64,000 nucleotides of DNA, taken from Clostridium kluyveri DSM 555. Its GTDB lineage: Bacteria; Bacillota; Clostridia; Clostridiales; Clostridiaceae. The stretch is from the NCBI RefSeq assembly GCF_000016505.1, contig NC_009706.1, forward strand, positions 310,001-374,000, read 5' to 3'. The notes beneath the pieces are model-generated. The model ran no database searches. It was not told the DNA's origin and saw only the letters and a list, made by a program, of their open reading frames with translations. Both the position numbers and the translations under genes were made by a program. Position 1 is the first letter of the stretch, and each line of letters starts with the position of its first letter. This document shows positions 54,862-62,324 of the stretch, one piece after another.

Positions 54862-55160
54862 AAAGTATTATTATTAAAGTAAATCCTAAAAAATCTAAAA
54901 GTAAAAAAAGCTAATTAAGTATGATAAATAATGATAAAAAATTTACTATATAATTTACAATAACATATAGCTAATCTTGAAAAAACTCTTAAATATCTAG
55001 GTATAGTCATTAAGAAAAATTCTTGTAGCCATCTTTTAGTGAAAATTATATAAAGCAACTTTTAAACTGAAAAATTCTGATTTTAAAAAAGCCCTGAATT
55101 AAAAATATTATATACTGCAACTAATGGAATAACTACATTAAATGTGACTTCATTGAAGAC
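54862..55160 (+). pseudogene. Rearranged remnant of a DUF4179 anti-sigma gene
   Basis: Two blocks nearly match the intact gene at 13035-14072. Block one (54862-54909) matches about 13154-13200 (AAAGTAAATCCTAAAAAATC and on). Block two (54926-54947 plus 55043-55160) matches about 13598-13725, including TATTATATACTGCAACTAAT, but is split by an unrelated ~95-base segment. About 400 bases of the parent between the blocks are missing and frames are broken. A paralogous anti-sigma gene therefore once stood here. Confidence 0.8.
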
Positions 55161-55324
55161 TCTCGAAAAGTAGCTGGAAATTTTGAAAAAGAATATAGTT
55201 AGCTAACTGTTTATCATTAAATGGGAATTTATTAAATGAACCTTGAAAATCACACATTGTTATGAGAGAACTAATATAAAAAAGGGTATAACAAAAAAGC
55301 TAGGATTTTGAGTTGGAAAAATAT

Positions 55325-56005
55325 TCAACAAGTGTTTTGTGCAGCCTTATTTTGTAAAAGGTCGATAAAACTGAATCCAGTGTGCTTTATCCAGGCATCT
55401 AAATGTATATTAATTACTGCAAAAGTGGCTAAAGGCATACGTATTATTGCACTTTGAGATTTATATTCTTCAATTGCATAATCTTGAAATATTTGTTTGT
55501 TTGGACGCTCTACAGAGGTTCTGGTTTTAAACACAGCTTTAAATTTTTCAGAATGTCGCGGTACTGGAGGAAACATCCTAAGGTCAAAGTCAGGCTTAAT
55601 GTAAACAACTCTTCCGTAATTGCTGTCAGAAAACTTACACTCAGGTGGTGGTTCTAAAGCTTTCACTCCGAGATAGCAGTGATATTTGATTCCTTTAGGT
55701 TTGGAATATCCCCAATTGACAAAAGGAATACCACTCATACAAATAGGATTTCCTTTATCATCAAAGCAAAGTATATCAGGATGGGGATAATCAAATTTTG
55801 CTTTTGTTTTAGAGTTTAAAGATATAAAAGGTAGAATATTGTGGTGATTAAGGAGTTCATAAGTAGAATAATTATCCATTGCTCCATCAGCAATAAAGTT
55901 TCCAAAGCGAAAATCAGGATAAAGATTATGAATATCCTGCAGTGCAAAAACTGTAGTAATGCTGTCATGACGACTTGCCTGAACCATAGGGACTATCGGA
56001 TGCAG
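55325..56005 (-). pseudogene. Truncated DDE transposase
   Basis: The open frame (from 56005 without start, or from the ATG at 55987) encodes the C-terminal ~225 residues of an insertion-sequence transposase: VPMVQASRHDSITTVFALQD, FIADGAMDNYSTYELL (a catalytic-type Asp), FVNWGYSKPKGIKYHC and a C-terminal FKTRTSVERPNKQIFQDY-type block with the catalytic Glu region. The N-terminal part is missing: it ends at a TAA just upstream, and possible remnants (AIDSSGFSGMP) precede that. No terminal inverted repeats were found. The truncated end lies 70 bases from the agrD-like gene. Confidence 0.75.
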
Positions 56006-56076
56006 TTACATTAAAAAGGGCATTCCCGAAAAACCGCTGCTGTCTATAGCTATTCCATCCCCATCGAATACAGAAT

Positions 56077-56211
56077 TTATTTAAGCAAACTTTTAGGTGC
56101 CTTTGGTTCACCGTGAAAAAGAAAAGAACCTGAATAGGTAATAATGTTAGCAAAACTTAATAACATTAATGTACATAAGTGAATCATAAAATTTCTTTTT
56201 TTATTTTTCAT
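56077..56211 (-). CDS. agrD: AgrD-like autoinducer peptide precursor
   Basis: This 44-codon gene begins 101 bases after agrB with AAAGGATG upstream. The peptide has the three AgrD parts: a basic amphipathic N-terminal leader (MKNKKRNFMIHLCTLMLLSF), a middle ANIITYSGSFLFH that aligns with S. aureus NIAAYSTCDFIM, and an acidic/Pro tail GEPKAPKSLLK like the conserved C-terminal recognition tail. The ring-forming Cys is replaced by Ser29, so the predicted signal is a five-residue lactone (S-F-L-F-H) with a short N-terminal tail. Cleavage points are inference by alignment. Confidence 0.78.
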   Translation of the reverse strand: MKNKKRNFMIHLCTLMLLSFANIITYSGSFLFHGEPKAPKSLLK

Positions 56212-56312
56212 AAAAATTTCATCCTTTCTTAAAAATTAATAATTGAATTGACTGTAAAAACACCGCATTTAAGTATATCAGTATCTTGAATTAAAAAAAG
56301 TAGAATGTAAGC

Positions 56313-56774
56313 TCAGCATGATGTTGATATCACAGAAATAAATTTTAAATGTAATTTTCTTTTTACTCTTGTTATAGGTCTATTTTCACTGGGTACAGGA
56401 GAGTATATTATATTTAAAATAATACTAGTTACTGAGATTATCCAATAAGTTATTCTGGTGAAATTCGGAATCCAGAATATAAGTATGCAGGTACAGAGAA
56501 AAAATAAGGTGGAAAATAATATACATTTTATAGAATTTTTAGCATGAAATCCTCCTGCAAAAATACGTATGGATAACAAAATTAATAGAGAAAATAAAAG
56601 GTATTTTATTGTTCCAAGTAAAGTAAAAAGAATAAATAAAAAAATTAATTTAAAAGTTTCTTCTAAGATAATAATAATTGCATAATTTATTTTTTCCATA
56701 TCATCTAAAGTTAGAGTATATGTATTTTTCTTACATAGATATTGTGTTAATACAGCCGATAACTTTTGTATCAT
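56313..56774 (-). CDS. agrB: AgrB-like peptide-processing membrane protease, C-terminally short
   Basis: The 153-residue protein has AgrB features: helices at about 30-70, the catalytic pair His77 and Cys84 in IFAGGFHAKNSIKC (same numbering as S. aureus AgrB), helices at about 85-127, and SPVPSENRPI at 129-138. AgrB proteins are usually 190-210 residues; this one ends right after the basic RVKRKLHLKF stretch and lacks the last helix or two. No frameshift restores them. Either it still cleaves AgrD with the retained active site, or it is a recent truncation. Copy 2 of the LytTR-type operator is 59 bases upstream. Confidence 0.85.
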   Translation of the reverse strand: MIQKLSAVLTQYLCKKNTYTLTLDDMEKINYAIIIILEETFKLIFLFILFTLLGTIKYLLFSLLILLSIRIFAGGFHAKNSIKCILFSTLFFLCTCILIFWIPNFTRITYWIISVTSIILNIIYSPVPSENRPITRVKRKLHLKFISVISTSC

Positions 56775-56832
56775 GTCAGGTTCCCACCATTCACATAAAT
56801 TTCACATAATCACTTTAATAAATTTTATATAA

Positions 56833-56943
56833 AATGTAAATACAAAAAGCATGAAATGGTGTTTTTTAAGCATGAAAAGTTGTTAATGTTTATTAATTGT
56901 ATTTTTTATACTTTGGATAAGGTGTTTCATGCTTCTTGTATTG
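56833..56943. repeat. 110-bp palindromic LytTR-type operator, copy 2
   Basis: Outer arms AATACAAAAAGCATGAAA and TTTCATGCTTCTTGTATT have one mismatch. AGCATGAAA boxes on the left arm are 21 bp apart. The right arm, from the other strand, has AGCATGAAA and a degenerate AGTATAAAA at the same spacing. TATAAT at 56963-56968 lies 19 bases to the right, as in copy 1, with CTTAAGTA following in both. agrB reads leftward from the element. Confidence 0.8.
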
Positions 56944-56968
56944 AATGTTAAATCCTTCTATGTATAAT

Positions 56969-57176
56969 CTTAAGTAAGGTGTTTCCGGGAACATACTCTA
57001 AAATTAGAGTTTTTAGAATATATAGTTAAACTTGAAATACGTAACGATTTGTGTGAAAAGCAACTGTAAAGTAGCTGTAACTTTTATGTGCCGCTATTAT
57101 TATGGTAATAGATAAGTTTGCCTATGAAGATATAGAAAAACTATGCTAATAAACTAAGAAATTAGCATAGTTTTTT
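56969..57176 (+). ncRNA. Candidate small RNA transcribed divergently from agrB
   Basis: The TATAAT at 56963-56968 points rightward, but no gene follows on the plus strand before the strong stem-loop at 57136-57176. An internal small hairpin ACTCTAA-AA-TTAGAGT with T5 lies at 56995-57014. A ~200-nt transcript (or ~40 nt if the first hairpin stops it) is therefore predicted. The arrangement recalls the divergent agr P2/P3 promoters of staphylococci, where P3 makes RNAIII. No homology to RNAIII is implied. Confidence 0.35.
57136..57176. terminator. Strong bidirectional terminator
   Basis: AAAAACTATGCTAAT and ATTAGCATAGTTTTTT form a 15-bp perfect stem with T-runs on both sides. It lies 67 bases beyond the end of the BlaR1-like gene (minus strand) and would also stop rightward transcripts from operator copy 2. 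Confidence 0.85.
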
Positions 57177-57242
57177 GACTTTACTCCTAACTCATAATAA
57201 TAAATATGATGGTAATCAATTTATTAATTAAATAGAATAAAA

Positions 57243-58667
57243 TTAGGGCTGCCCCATACCATCTATAAGCCAAGGTGAATTTTTATCTTTTCTAATTACA
57301 TAAAACCAGCATGTGTGATTTCCATTTTCTTCAGGAACAACTGAATCTTCTATATATTTTACATCATATTCAGCTCTATATACTTTTACATTCTCTTTTT
57401 TGACCCCATTAATACTTCCTCTGCCATGGGATAAATAACCGTTTTTGAAAAGAGGATCTGATTCTTCGTTTATACTAATAATTTTAATGTATTCTATATA
57501 ATTAAATAACCATATAGGATTAGGACCAATGGCTTCTTTAGTCAATAACTTTTCCACATGTTGTTGATCTTTTTCACTATAATATTTAAAATAATTTTCT
57601 AATACTTGTTTTGGCTGTAATAATTCTCTATTACCAGTTACATTATTTTTTTGACTTATGTCATTTTGGGCAAATATATTAACACTAATCAATGATACTG
57701 CAGTTAATGTCATAACTAAAAGTACCACAACTACACCTTTTTTTCTCTTCTTAAAATTTAACATATTTTTAAGTCTCCCCTTTAATATATTCTTATTATT
57801 AAACCCTGTAATTAAATTTTGCTTTACAGCATTATTTTTATTAAGTCTTAGTGAATTAACAAGAGCAGAGGCATATAATTTTCTTTCCTCCATATCTGAC
57901 TTCTTAAGTACAGCTTCATCACAGGACAATTCACAGTCCTTGTTTATTTCTCTGCACATAACATAAACTATAGGATTAAACCAATGCATGGATGAAATTA
58001 TTAATACTAAAAGCTTATACATCATGTCATATTTTTTATAATGCATAAGTTCATGTTTTAAAATGTATTTTAATTCTTGAGTATTATATAAAACTGAAGG
58101 AATTAATATGCAGGAATTAAATATTCCAATACCCAGGGGTGTTGAGATTCCCCGGCAGAACTTGAGAGAAATTTTTCTTTTAATATTCATTTCAACTAAC
58201 AATTCTGAATATATATTTCTAATTTTACTGTCAGGTATATCATAAGTGAAGTGTTTGATTTTATTGTTGAAAATAATATAGGAAATAATATGATAAGCTA
58301 AAAATATTACTGACACAATGAGCCATATATAAAACAGTATTGTGAAGTAGTTTTCTATAGGGTAGCTGTCAGTTATTATATTAGGACTGTTTTTTATTTT
58401 CATACTTTCATTTAAAGAAATTCCACTTTCTATAATTGTCTTTACATTGTTTGGAGCGTGTTGAAAAGTATTGGATATCTTTTCTGGAATATAAATTGGA
58501 ATTTTAAAAGGCATAATCATTTTAAGTATTACAGCCAGCCATATATAATAATTAAAGGCACTGGTATATCTTTTAAATAATGTTTTTCTTAAAATCAGAA
58601 TGAGTATAATTATTATGCTGCCTGTTAAAGAGGTTTTTAAAAGATTTTTCATGAATATCTCAATCAT
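57243..58667 (-). CDS. BlaR1/MecR1-like M56 membrane metalloprotease
   Basis: This 474-residue protein has four transmembrane helices (about 12-30, 38-56, 108-132 and 313-330) with the cytoplasmic zinc protease motif HELMH at 205-209 and the later NKDCELSCDEAVLKK. After the last helix an extracellular domain of ~130 residues resembles DUF4829 (EQPKQVLENYFKYYSEKD-like) rather than the penicillin-binding sensor of BlaR1. The signal is therefore probably not a beta-lactam. It follows the BlaI gene by four bases and would inactivate that repressor. The ATG has AGGTGA upstream. Confidence 0.88.
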   Translation of the reverse strand: MIEIFMKNLLKTSLTGSIIIILILILRKTLFKRYTSAFNYYIWLAVILKMIMPFKIPIYIPEKISNTFQHAPNNVKTIIESGISLNESMKIKNSPNIITDSYPIENYFTILFYIWLIVSVIFLAYHIISYIIFNNKIKHFTYDIPDSKIRNIYSELLVEMNIKRKISLKFCRGISTPLGIGIFNSCILIPSVLYNTQELKYILKHELMHYKKYDMMYKLLVLIISSMHWFNPIVYVMCREINKDCELSCDEAVLKKSDMEERKLYASALVNSLRLNKNNAVKQNLITGFNNKNILKGRLKNMLNFKKRKKGVVVVLLVMTLTAVSLISVNIFAQNDISQKNNVTGNRELLQPKQVLENYFKYYSEKDQQHVEKLLTKEAIGPNPIWLFNYIEYIKIISINEESDPLFKNGYLSHGRGSINGVKKENVKVYRAEYDVKYIEDSVVPEENGNHTCWFYVIRKDKNSPWLIDGMGQP

Positions 58668-58671
58668 ACTA

Positions 58672-59040
58672 TCACCTATTTCTAATCCATTTGTCTAACT
58701 TATCTAAATCATCTTCTGTAATATCATTATTATCATGAAGTGTGGTAATAAAACTTTTTAATGAACTTCCATGGACTTTTTTAAAGAAGTCCCTTGTTTC
58801 CAATCCTAAATATTCATTTTCTGTTACAATGGGTGTATAATAAGTAATTTTTTTACCCTTTGCCGCTGCTATGAACTTTTTCTTTGCCAGACGTGAAAGC
58901 AGTGTTAAAATAGTTGTATTTTTCCAACACTTTTTTTCTTCTAAGATTTTAATAATTTCTTTTGAAGATATAGGAATTTCACCACCCCAGATAACTTTCA
59001 TGACTTCCAGTTCCGATTCAGGAATTTTCATAATTGACAA
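58672..59040 (-). CDS. BlaI/MecI-family repressor
   Basis: The 122-residue protein has the family's winged helix (IPESELEVMKVIWGGEIPIS, KNTTILTLLSRLAKKKFIAA, GKKITYYTPIV) and a C-terminal dimerisation part. The start is TTG at 59040, set by GGAGGTG eight bases upstream; the ATG three codons later is too far. A 28-bp palindrome containing CTACATATGTAG lies just upstream, so the gene pair is probably autoregulated and released by the M56 protease. Confidence 0.9.
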   Translation of the reverse strand: MSIMKIPESELEVMKVIWGGEIPISSKEIIKILEEKKCWKNTTILTLLSRLAKKKFIAAAKGKKITYYTPIVTENEYLGLETRDFFKKVHGSSLKSFITTLHDNNDITEDDLDKLDKWIRNR

Positions 59041-59058
59041 TGTAAAGCACCTCCTTAA

Positions 59059-59086
59059 TACATATTCTACATATGTAGAATATGTA
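59059..59086. promoter_or_regulatory. 28-bp palindromic BlaI-type operator
   Basis: TACATATTCTACAT joins its exact reverse complement. The centre CTACATATGTAG fits the TACA...TGTA dyad of BlaI/MecI operators. It lies 18 bases before the TTG start of the repressor gene and overlaps its likely promoter. Confidence 0.8.
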
Positions 59087-59129
59087 TGTCAAGTGCTTTT
59101 AAATGAAATATTATTTTTATATAATAATA

Positions 59130-59174
59130 GCCATATGTAGTATTTTATCTGAAATATAAAATACTACATGTGGC
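59130..59174. terminator. Terminator of the second sigma/anti-sigma operon
   Basis: Two 19-base arms (59130-59148 and 59156-59174, core ATGTAGTATTTTAT) pair with one mismatch around a seven-base loop and have T-rich flanks in both directions. It lies downstream of the anti-sigma gene on the minus strand. A second small dyad, GATGTCA/TGACATC, is at 59192-59218. Confidence 0.8.
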
Positions 59175-59301
59175 CGTTTTTTACATGAATTGATGTCATA
59201 CTTCATGTTGGTGACATCCTATCTTCATAGTGATAAGCTAGCAATCTTTTACAAATTTTATTCTGACTTTTGAAACTTTAGATCTATATGTGCTGCCATT
59301 T

Positions 59302-60060
59302 TTATTTGGTAGATATAATCTGCTGTGCCATTTTAACTAATTCATCTTTTGATATATTAGAATCAATTGTTAAGAAAGAATAGTTAATTCCATTTTGCAT
59401 CCAATTTAAACATTGAATTTGAGAGATTTCTACCTTATCAGATCCATAGCTGAATACATATTTACCAGAGGATTCATCCTGCTTATCTTGTCCTGTTAAT
59501 TTATAGTCTGCTGGTACAAGTTTATTAGCATAGGAATGATAATATAAATCTATACCGTTAGAAGTAGCAATAACAGTCTCTTTCTTTGATCTTTCACCTA
59601 ACATTCCATTTTCCATAGAAAGATTTAATTTATCCTTACCTTTTGTATAAGTAAAATCAAGTGATTTTGTTTTTGCTACAGAATTACCTTTCTCATCATT
59701 TCCTTCATTATTTACAGTATATCCACTTGTAAAAGTATATCCATTATCAAATTCCTTTACTAATTTAGGAGCAAATTTAAAATCATCCTTTACTTGTTCT
59801 ACTGTAGGCATAGTAGTATAGGTTGGTATGTTACTTCCATGTGAAGTTATAGAAAATATTTTTCCAGTAGCAAATGCTGTTGTTCCTACTACCATAGCAG
59901 CCACTAGTGCAATAATAATTTTTTTCTTAATTGATATTTTTCTATTTTCCATTTCGTCATTCTCCTTTTGATCCGGTAAGCTGTTTAATGTTGCACTTAC
60001 CTTATTTTTAAAACTTTCAGGTGTATCTGGAAAGGCATTATTCCAATTATAATTATTCAT
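59302..60060 (-). CDS. Membrane anti-sigma factor with DUF4367-like domain
   Basis: The 252-residue protein has a ~48-residue cytoplasmic N-terminus (AFPDTPESFKNKVSATLNSL), a transmembrane helix at about 49-66 (IIIALVAAMVVGTTAFATG) and an extracellular domain whose end (GINYSFLTIDSNISKDELVK) matches DUF4367. It overlaps the upstream sigma gene by eight bases and is its probable anti-sigma factor. It is not closely related to the DUF4179 protein at 13 kb. Confidence 0.82.
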   Translation of the reverse strand: MNNYNWNNAFPDTPESFKNKVSATLNSLPDQKENDEMENRKISIKKKIIIALVAAMVVGTTAFATGKIFSITSHGSNIPTYTTMPTVEQVKDDFKFAPKLVKEFDNGYTFTSGYTVNNEGNDEKGNSVAKTKSLDFTYTKGKDKLNLSMENGMLGERSKKETVIATSNGIDLYYHSYANKLVPADYKLTGQDKQDESSGKYVFSYGSDKVEISQIQCLNWMQNGINYSFLTIDSNISKDELVKMAQQIISTK

Positions 60061-60535
60061 ATGTTGCCTCCATATGCTCTAACTTTATTTTTAATAATTT
60101 TCGTCCTTTTGCTAATCTGCTTTTTACAGTTCCTGCAGGTATTTTTAAGATCTGTTTAATTTCTTCTACCGTATATCCCTCTACATAATAAAGAACAACT
60201 GTAATACGAATGCGCTCTGGTAAATTCTTAATAGCCAAATACAATTCACTATAATCCTTTTTATCATCGGCTTTTGCGGACTCAAAGTATTCTTCATAAG
60301 ATACTTTTGAATATTCTTTGCGCTTTAAACTGTAACATTCATTTATGAGTATTCTAATCAACCATGTTTTAAAATATTGTTCATTCTTTAGTGTATCTAA
60401 TTTGTTATATGCTTTTAAAATTGCTCCCTGAACGGCATCCTCACAATCTTGCTCATGAGTCAAAATTGATTTAGATACATGATATAAAGTGGAATTAGCC
60501 TTAAGAACATTATCGATAAATGTATCTTTATTCAA
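60053..60535 (-). CDS. ECF-type RNA polymerase sigma factor
   Basis: The 160-residue protein has region 2 (DCEDAVQGAILKAYNKLDTL, FKTWLIRILINECYSLKRK) and region 4 (LPERIRITVVLYYVEGYTVE, EIKQILKIPAGTVKSRLAKG), the SigW/SigV-like ECF plan. It is translationally coupled to the membrane anti-sigma gene. Its own promoter was not identified. Confidence 0.9.
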   Translation of the reverse strand: MNKDTFIDNVLKANSTLYHVSKSILTHEQDCEDAVQGAILKAYNKLDTLKNEQYFKTWLIRILINECYSLKRKEYSKVSYEEYFESAKADDKKDYSELYLAIKNLPERIRITVVLYYVEGYTVEEIKQILKIPAGTVKSRLAKGRKLLKIKLEHMEATYE

Positions 60536-60660
60536 TTGACTTTCCTACCTTTCCTTGCAAACTGCAGCGCTACTTTTTTGCTTTACACTAATTAGATGTA
60601 TATATCTATCAAATGGTTCATTTAATTTTTATTGAAATTAAATTTTTTATAATTGACAAT

Positions 60661-60702
60661 AAAAAACACTTAACAAATATATTCTATATGTTAAGCATTT
60701 TT
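60661..60702. terminator. Stem-loop between sigma gene and lipoprotein gene
   Basis: CTTAACA and TGTTAAG with flanking A5-CA and CA-T5 pairings form a stem with a 14-base loop. T-runs exist both ways. It probably ends the leftward transcript from the lipoprotein gene at 60824. Confidence 0.6.
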
Positions 60703-60823
60703 GAATAGACTATTATTTTCTCAGATATATTCCATTCATGGTTATATGACGACCTATTATAAGGATTTTCTATTATACTTTGCTTATGAGCAAAACTCCA
60801 TCTAAAGCCACAAATCACTGATA

Positions 60824-61990
60824 TTACCAACCGATTAAGTTTTTTTCCTCTTGTGTTTTTATATTTACTACCTTTGGCTTCTTTACATTTTCTCCATTTA
60901 TTAAAATAAAAGAATCATTATCATACCAGCCAGCAGGATAATGGGAAGGTTTTTTACGTGTATCATATTTATAAATTTCAGAACTACCTATAGTAGCTAC
61001 TGTAATTTTATCATCATTATAAGACCTCATAAGAATTCTATCTTTGTTTGGAGAAATATAATATATTGGAAAATCTTCTAATTTATCTTGTACCTTAAAT
61101 AGAATTTCTTTATTGGTTAATGTATCAAATACATGAATTTCATTGTCCTTTAGAAAGGCGAACATATCTGTAGCACCAAATACTAGAATAGCATTTGAAT
61201 TCGCTGGTATTGAGTATACTTTGTTAACTTGTCTTGTTTTTGGTACCAATTTTGAAACTTGATTTTTATCTATTAAATAACAGTTATCTGCACTATTGCT
61301 GTAGATGTATCCATCCCAGTCATCTAGCACTTTATTCCAGCTATTATCTGAATACTGATATAAACTATTGTCAATGACACAAAGAATATAATTGTCTTTA
61401 ATATATACAATATTACAATTGCGCTTAAACTTTCCATTAGGCCTTTTTATTTCTTTACTCTTGGTACTTTTTATATCATATATGTATATACTATCCAATC
61501 TATTACTGCTAAATATATATTTACTACTATCCTTTGACCAGCAGCCCACTGCATTGTATCCACCTTTTTCAACAAGAGTTTTTAACTTTTTAGACTGTAT
61601 ATTATATATTTTTAATTGATCTTCATCTTTATTTTTATCAATTAAATCCTCATCTCCTCCATCAAAGTTAAAGATAATATTTTTACAATCTGGACTAATG
61701 GTGATGTTGGAAAGGGTACTTCCCTGCACTCTGGTGGCATCTACTTTTTCGGAGTCAAAAAGTTTTGTTATCTTTTTTTCCTTGACATCAATCAATAATC
61801 CATCTACAGGATTGTGTACGAATATTTTAGAGCCATAAATCTCCCGAATGGTATAAGGCCAATCTGAAAAGTCGTAACCTGTTTTGTTCTTACAACTTAC
61901 GCATAAAACAATAATTAATAATTGTAAAATAAATATAAATAGGATATTTTCTAATGAAAATACTTTTTTTAAAAGTGGTTTATTTAACAT
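60824..61990 (-). CDS. Lipoprotein with TolB/WD40-like beta-propeller
   Basis: The 388-residue protein has an N-terminal hydrophobic segment ending in a lipobox-like LCVSC (Cys33), which predicts a membrane-anchored lipoprotein. The rest shows repeated propeller-like blades: ITISPDCKNIIFNFDGGDED, WSKDSSKYIFSSNRLDSIYI, YISPNKDRILMRSYNDD and YPAGWYDNDSFILINGE. Such proteins usually bind ligands or partners outside the cell; no catalytic site is seen. Operator copy 3 lies 55 bases upstream, shared with the divergent epimerase-like gene. Confidence 0.8.
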   Translation of the reverse strand: MLNKPLLKKVFSLENILFIFILQLLIIVLCVSCKNKTGYDFSDWPYTIREIYGSKIFVHNPVDGLLIDVKEKKITKLFDSEKVDATRVQGSTLSNITISPDCKNIIFNFDGGDEDLIDKNKDEDQLKIYNIQSKKLKTLVEKGGYNAVGCWSKDSSKYIFSSNRLDSIYIYDIKSTKSKEIKRPNGKFKRNCNIVYIKDNYILCVIDNSLYQYSDNSWNKVLDDWDGYIYSNSADNCYLIDKNQVSKLVPKTRQVNKVYSIPANSNAILVFGATDMFAFLKDNEIHVFDTLTNKEILFKVQDKLEDFPIYYISPNKDRILMRSYNDDKITVATIGSSEIYKYDTRKKPSHYPAGWYDNDSFILINGENVKKPKVVNIKTQEEKNLIGW

Positions 61991-62045
61991 AGTTAACCTC
62001 CCATGGGCATGAATTCACATCATAATTCTAATAGGTTCCATATAA

Positions 62046-62155
62046 AATGTAAATACAAAAAGCATGAAACAGTGTTTTTTTGACATGAAAAGTTGGTGAA
62101 GAGGATTAGAATGATTTTTATGTATGAAATAAGTTATTTCATGCTTTTTGCATTG
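62046..62155. repeat. 110-bp palindromic LytTR-type operator, copy 3
   Basis: AATACAAAAAGCATGAAA on the left pairs with TTTCATGCTTTTTGCATT on the right (one mismatch). CATGAAA boxes on the left arm and CATGAAA/CATAAAA on the right arm (other strand) are again 21 bp apart. TATAAT at 62176-62181 is 20 bases to the right. It stands between the divergent lipoprotein gene (start 61990) and the C5-epimerase-like gene (start 62325), so it can drive both. Confidence 0.8.
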
Positions 62156-62324
62156 CAGTATTATTTTTATAGGAATATAATGCGAATAATCTAACCAATA
62201 AGAGCATTTCACAGGTTTATAAAATGAATAATGGTAATGTAAATAATTTTATTGTCTTAAGATAGAATTTTCTATAGATAGTTAAAGTTTAATTTAAAAT
62301 GTAGTTAAAAAAGAGGTGATGTTA

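Noticed and set aside
55965-56153. Open frame overlapping the transposase and agrD-like genes on the minus strand
   Set aside because: It is an out-of-frame shadow across the junction of two other features with no ribosome binding site.
47501-62155. Treating the three 110-bp palindromes as a MITE
   Set aside because: No target-site duplications were seen, and box spacing plus the downstream TATAAT are conserved better than the interior. A mobile origin cannot be excluded without genome-wide copy number.
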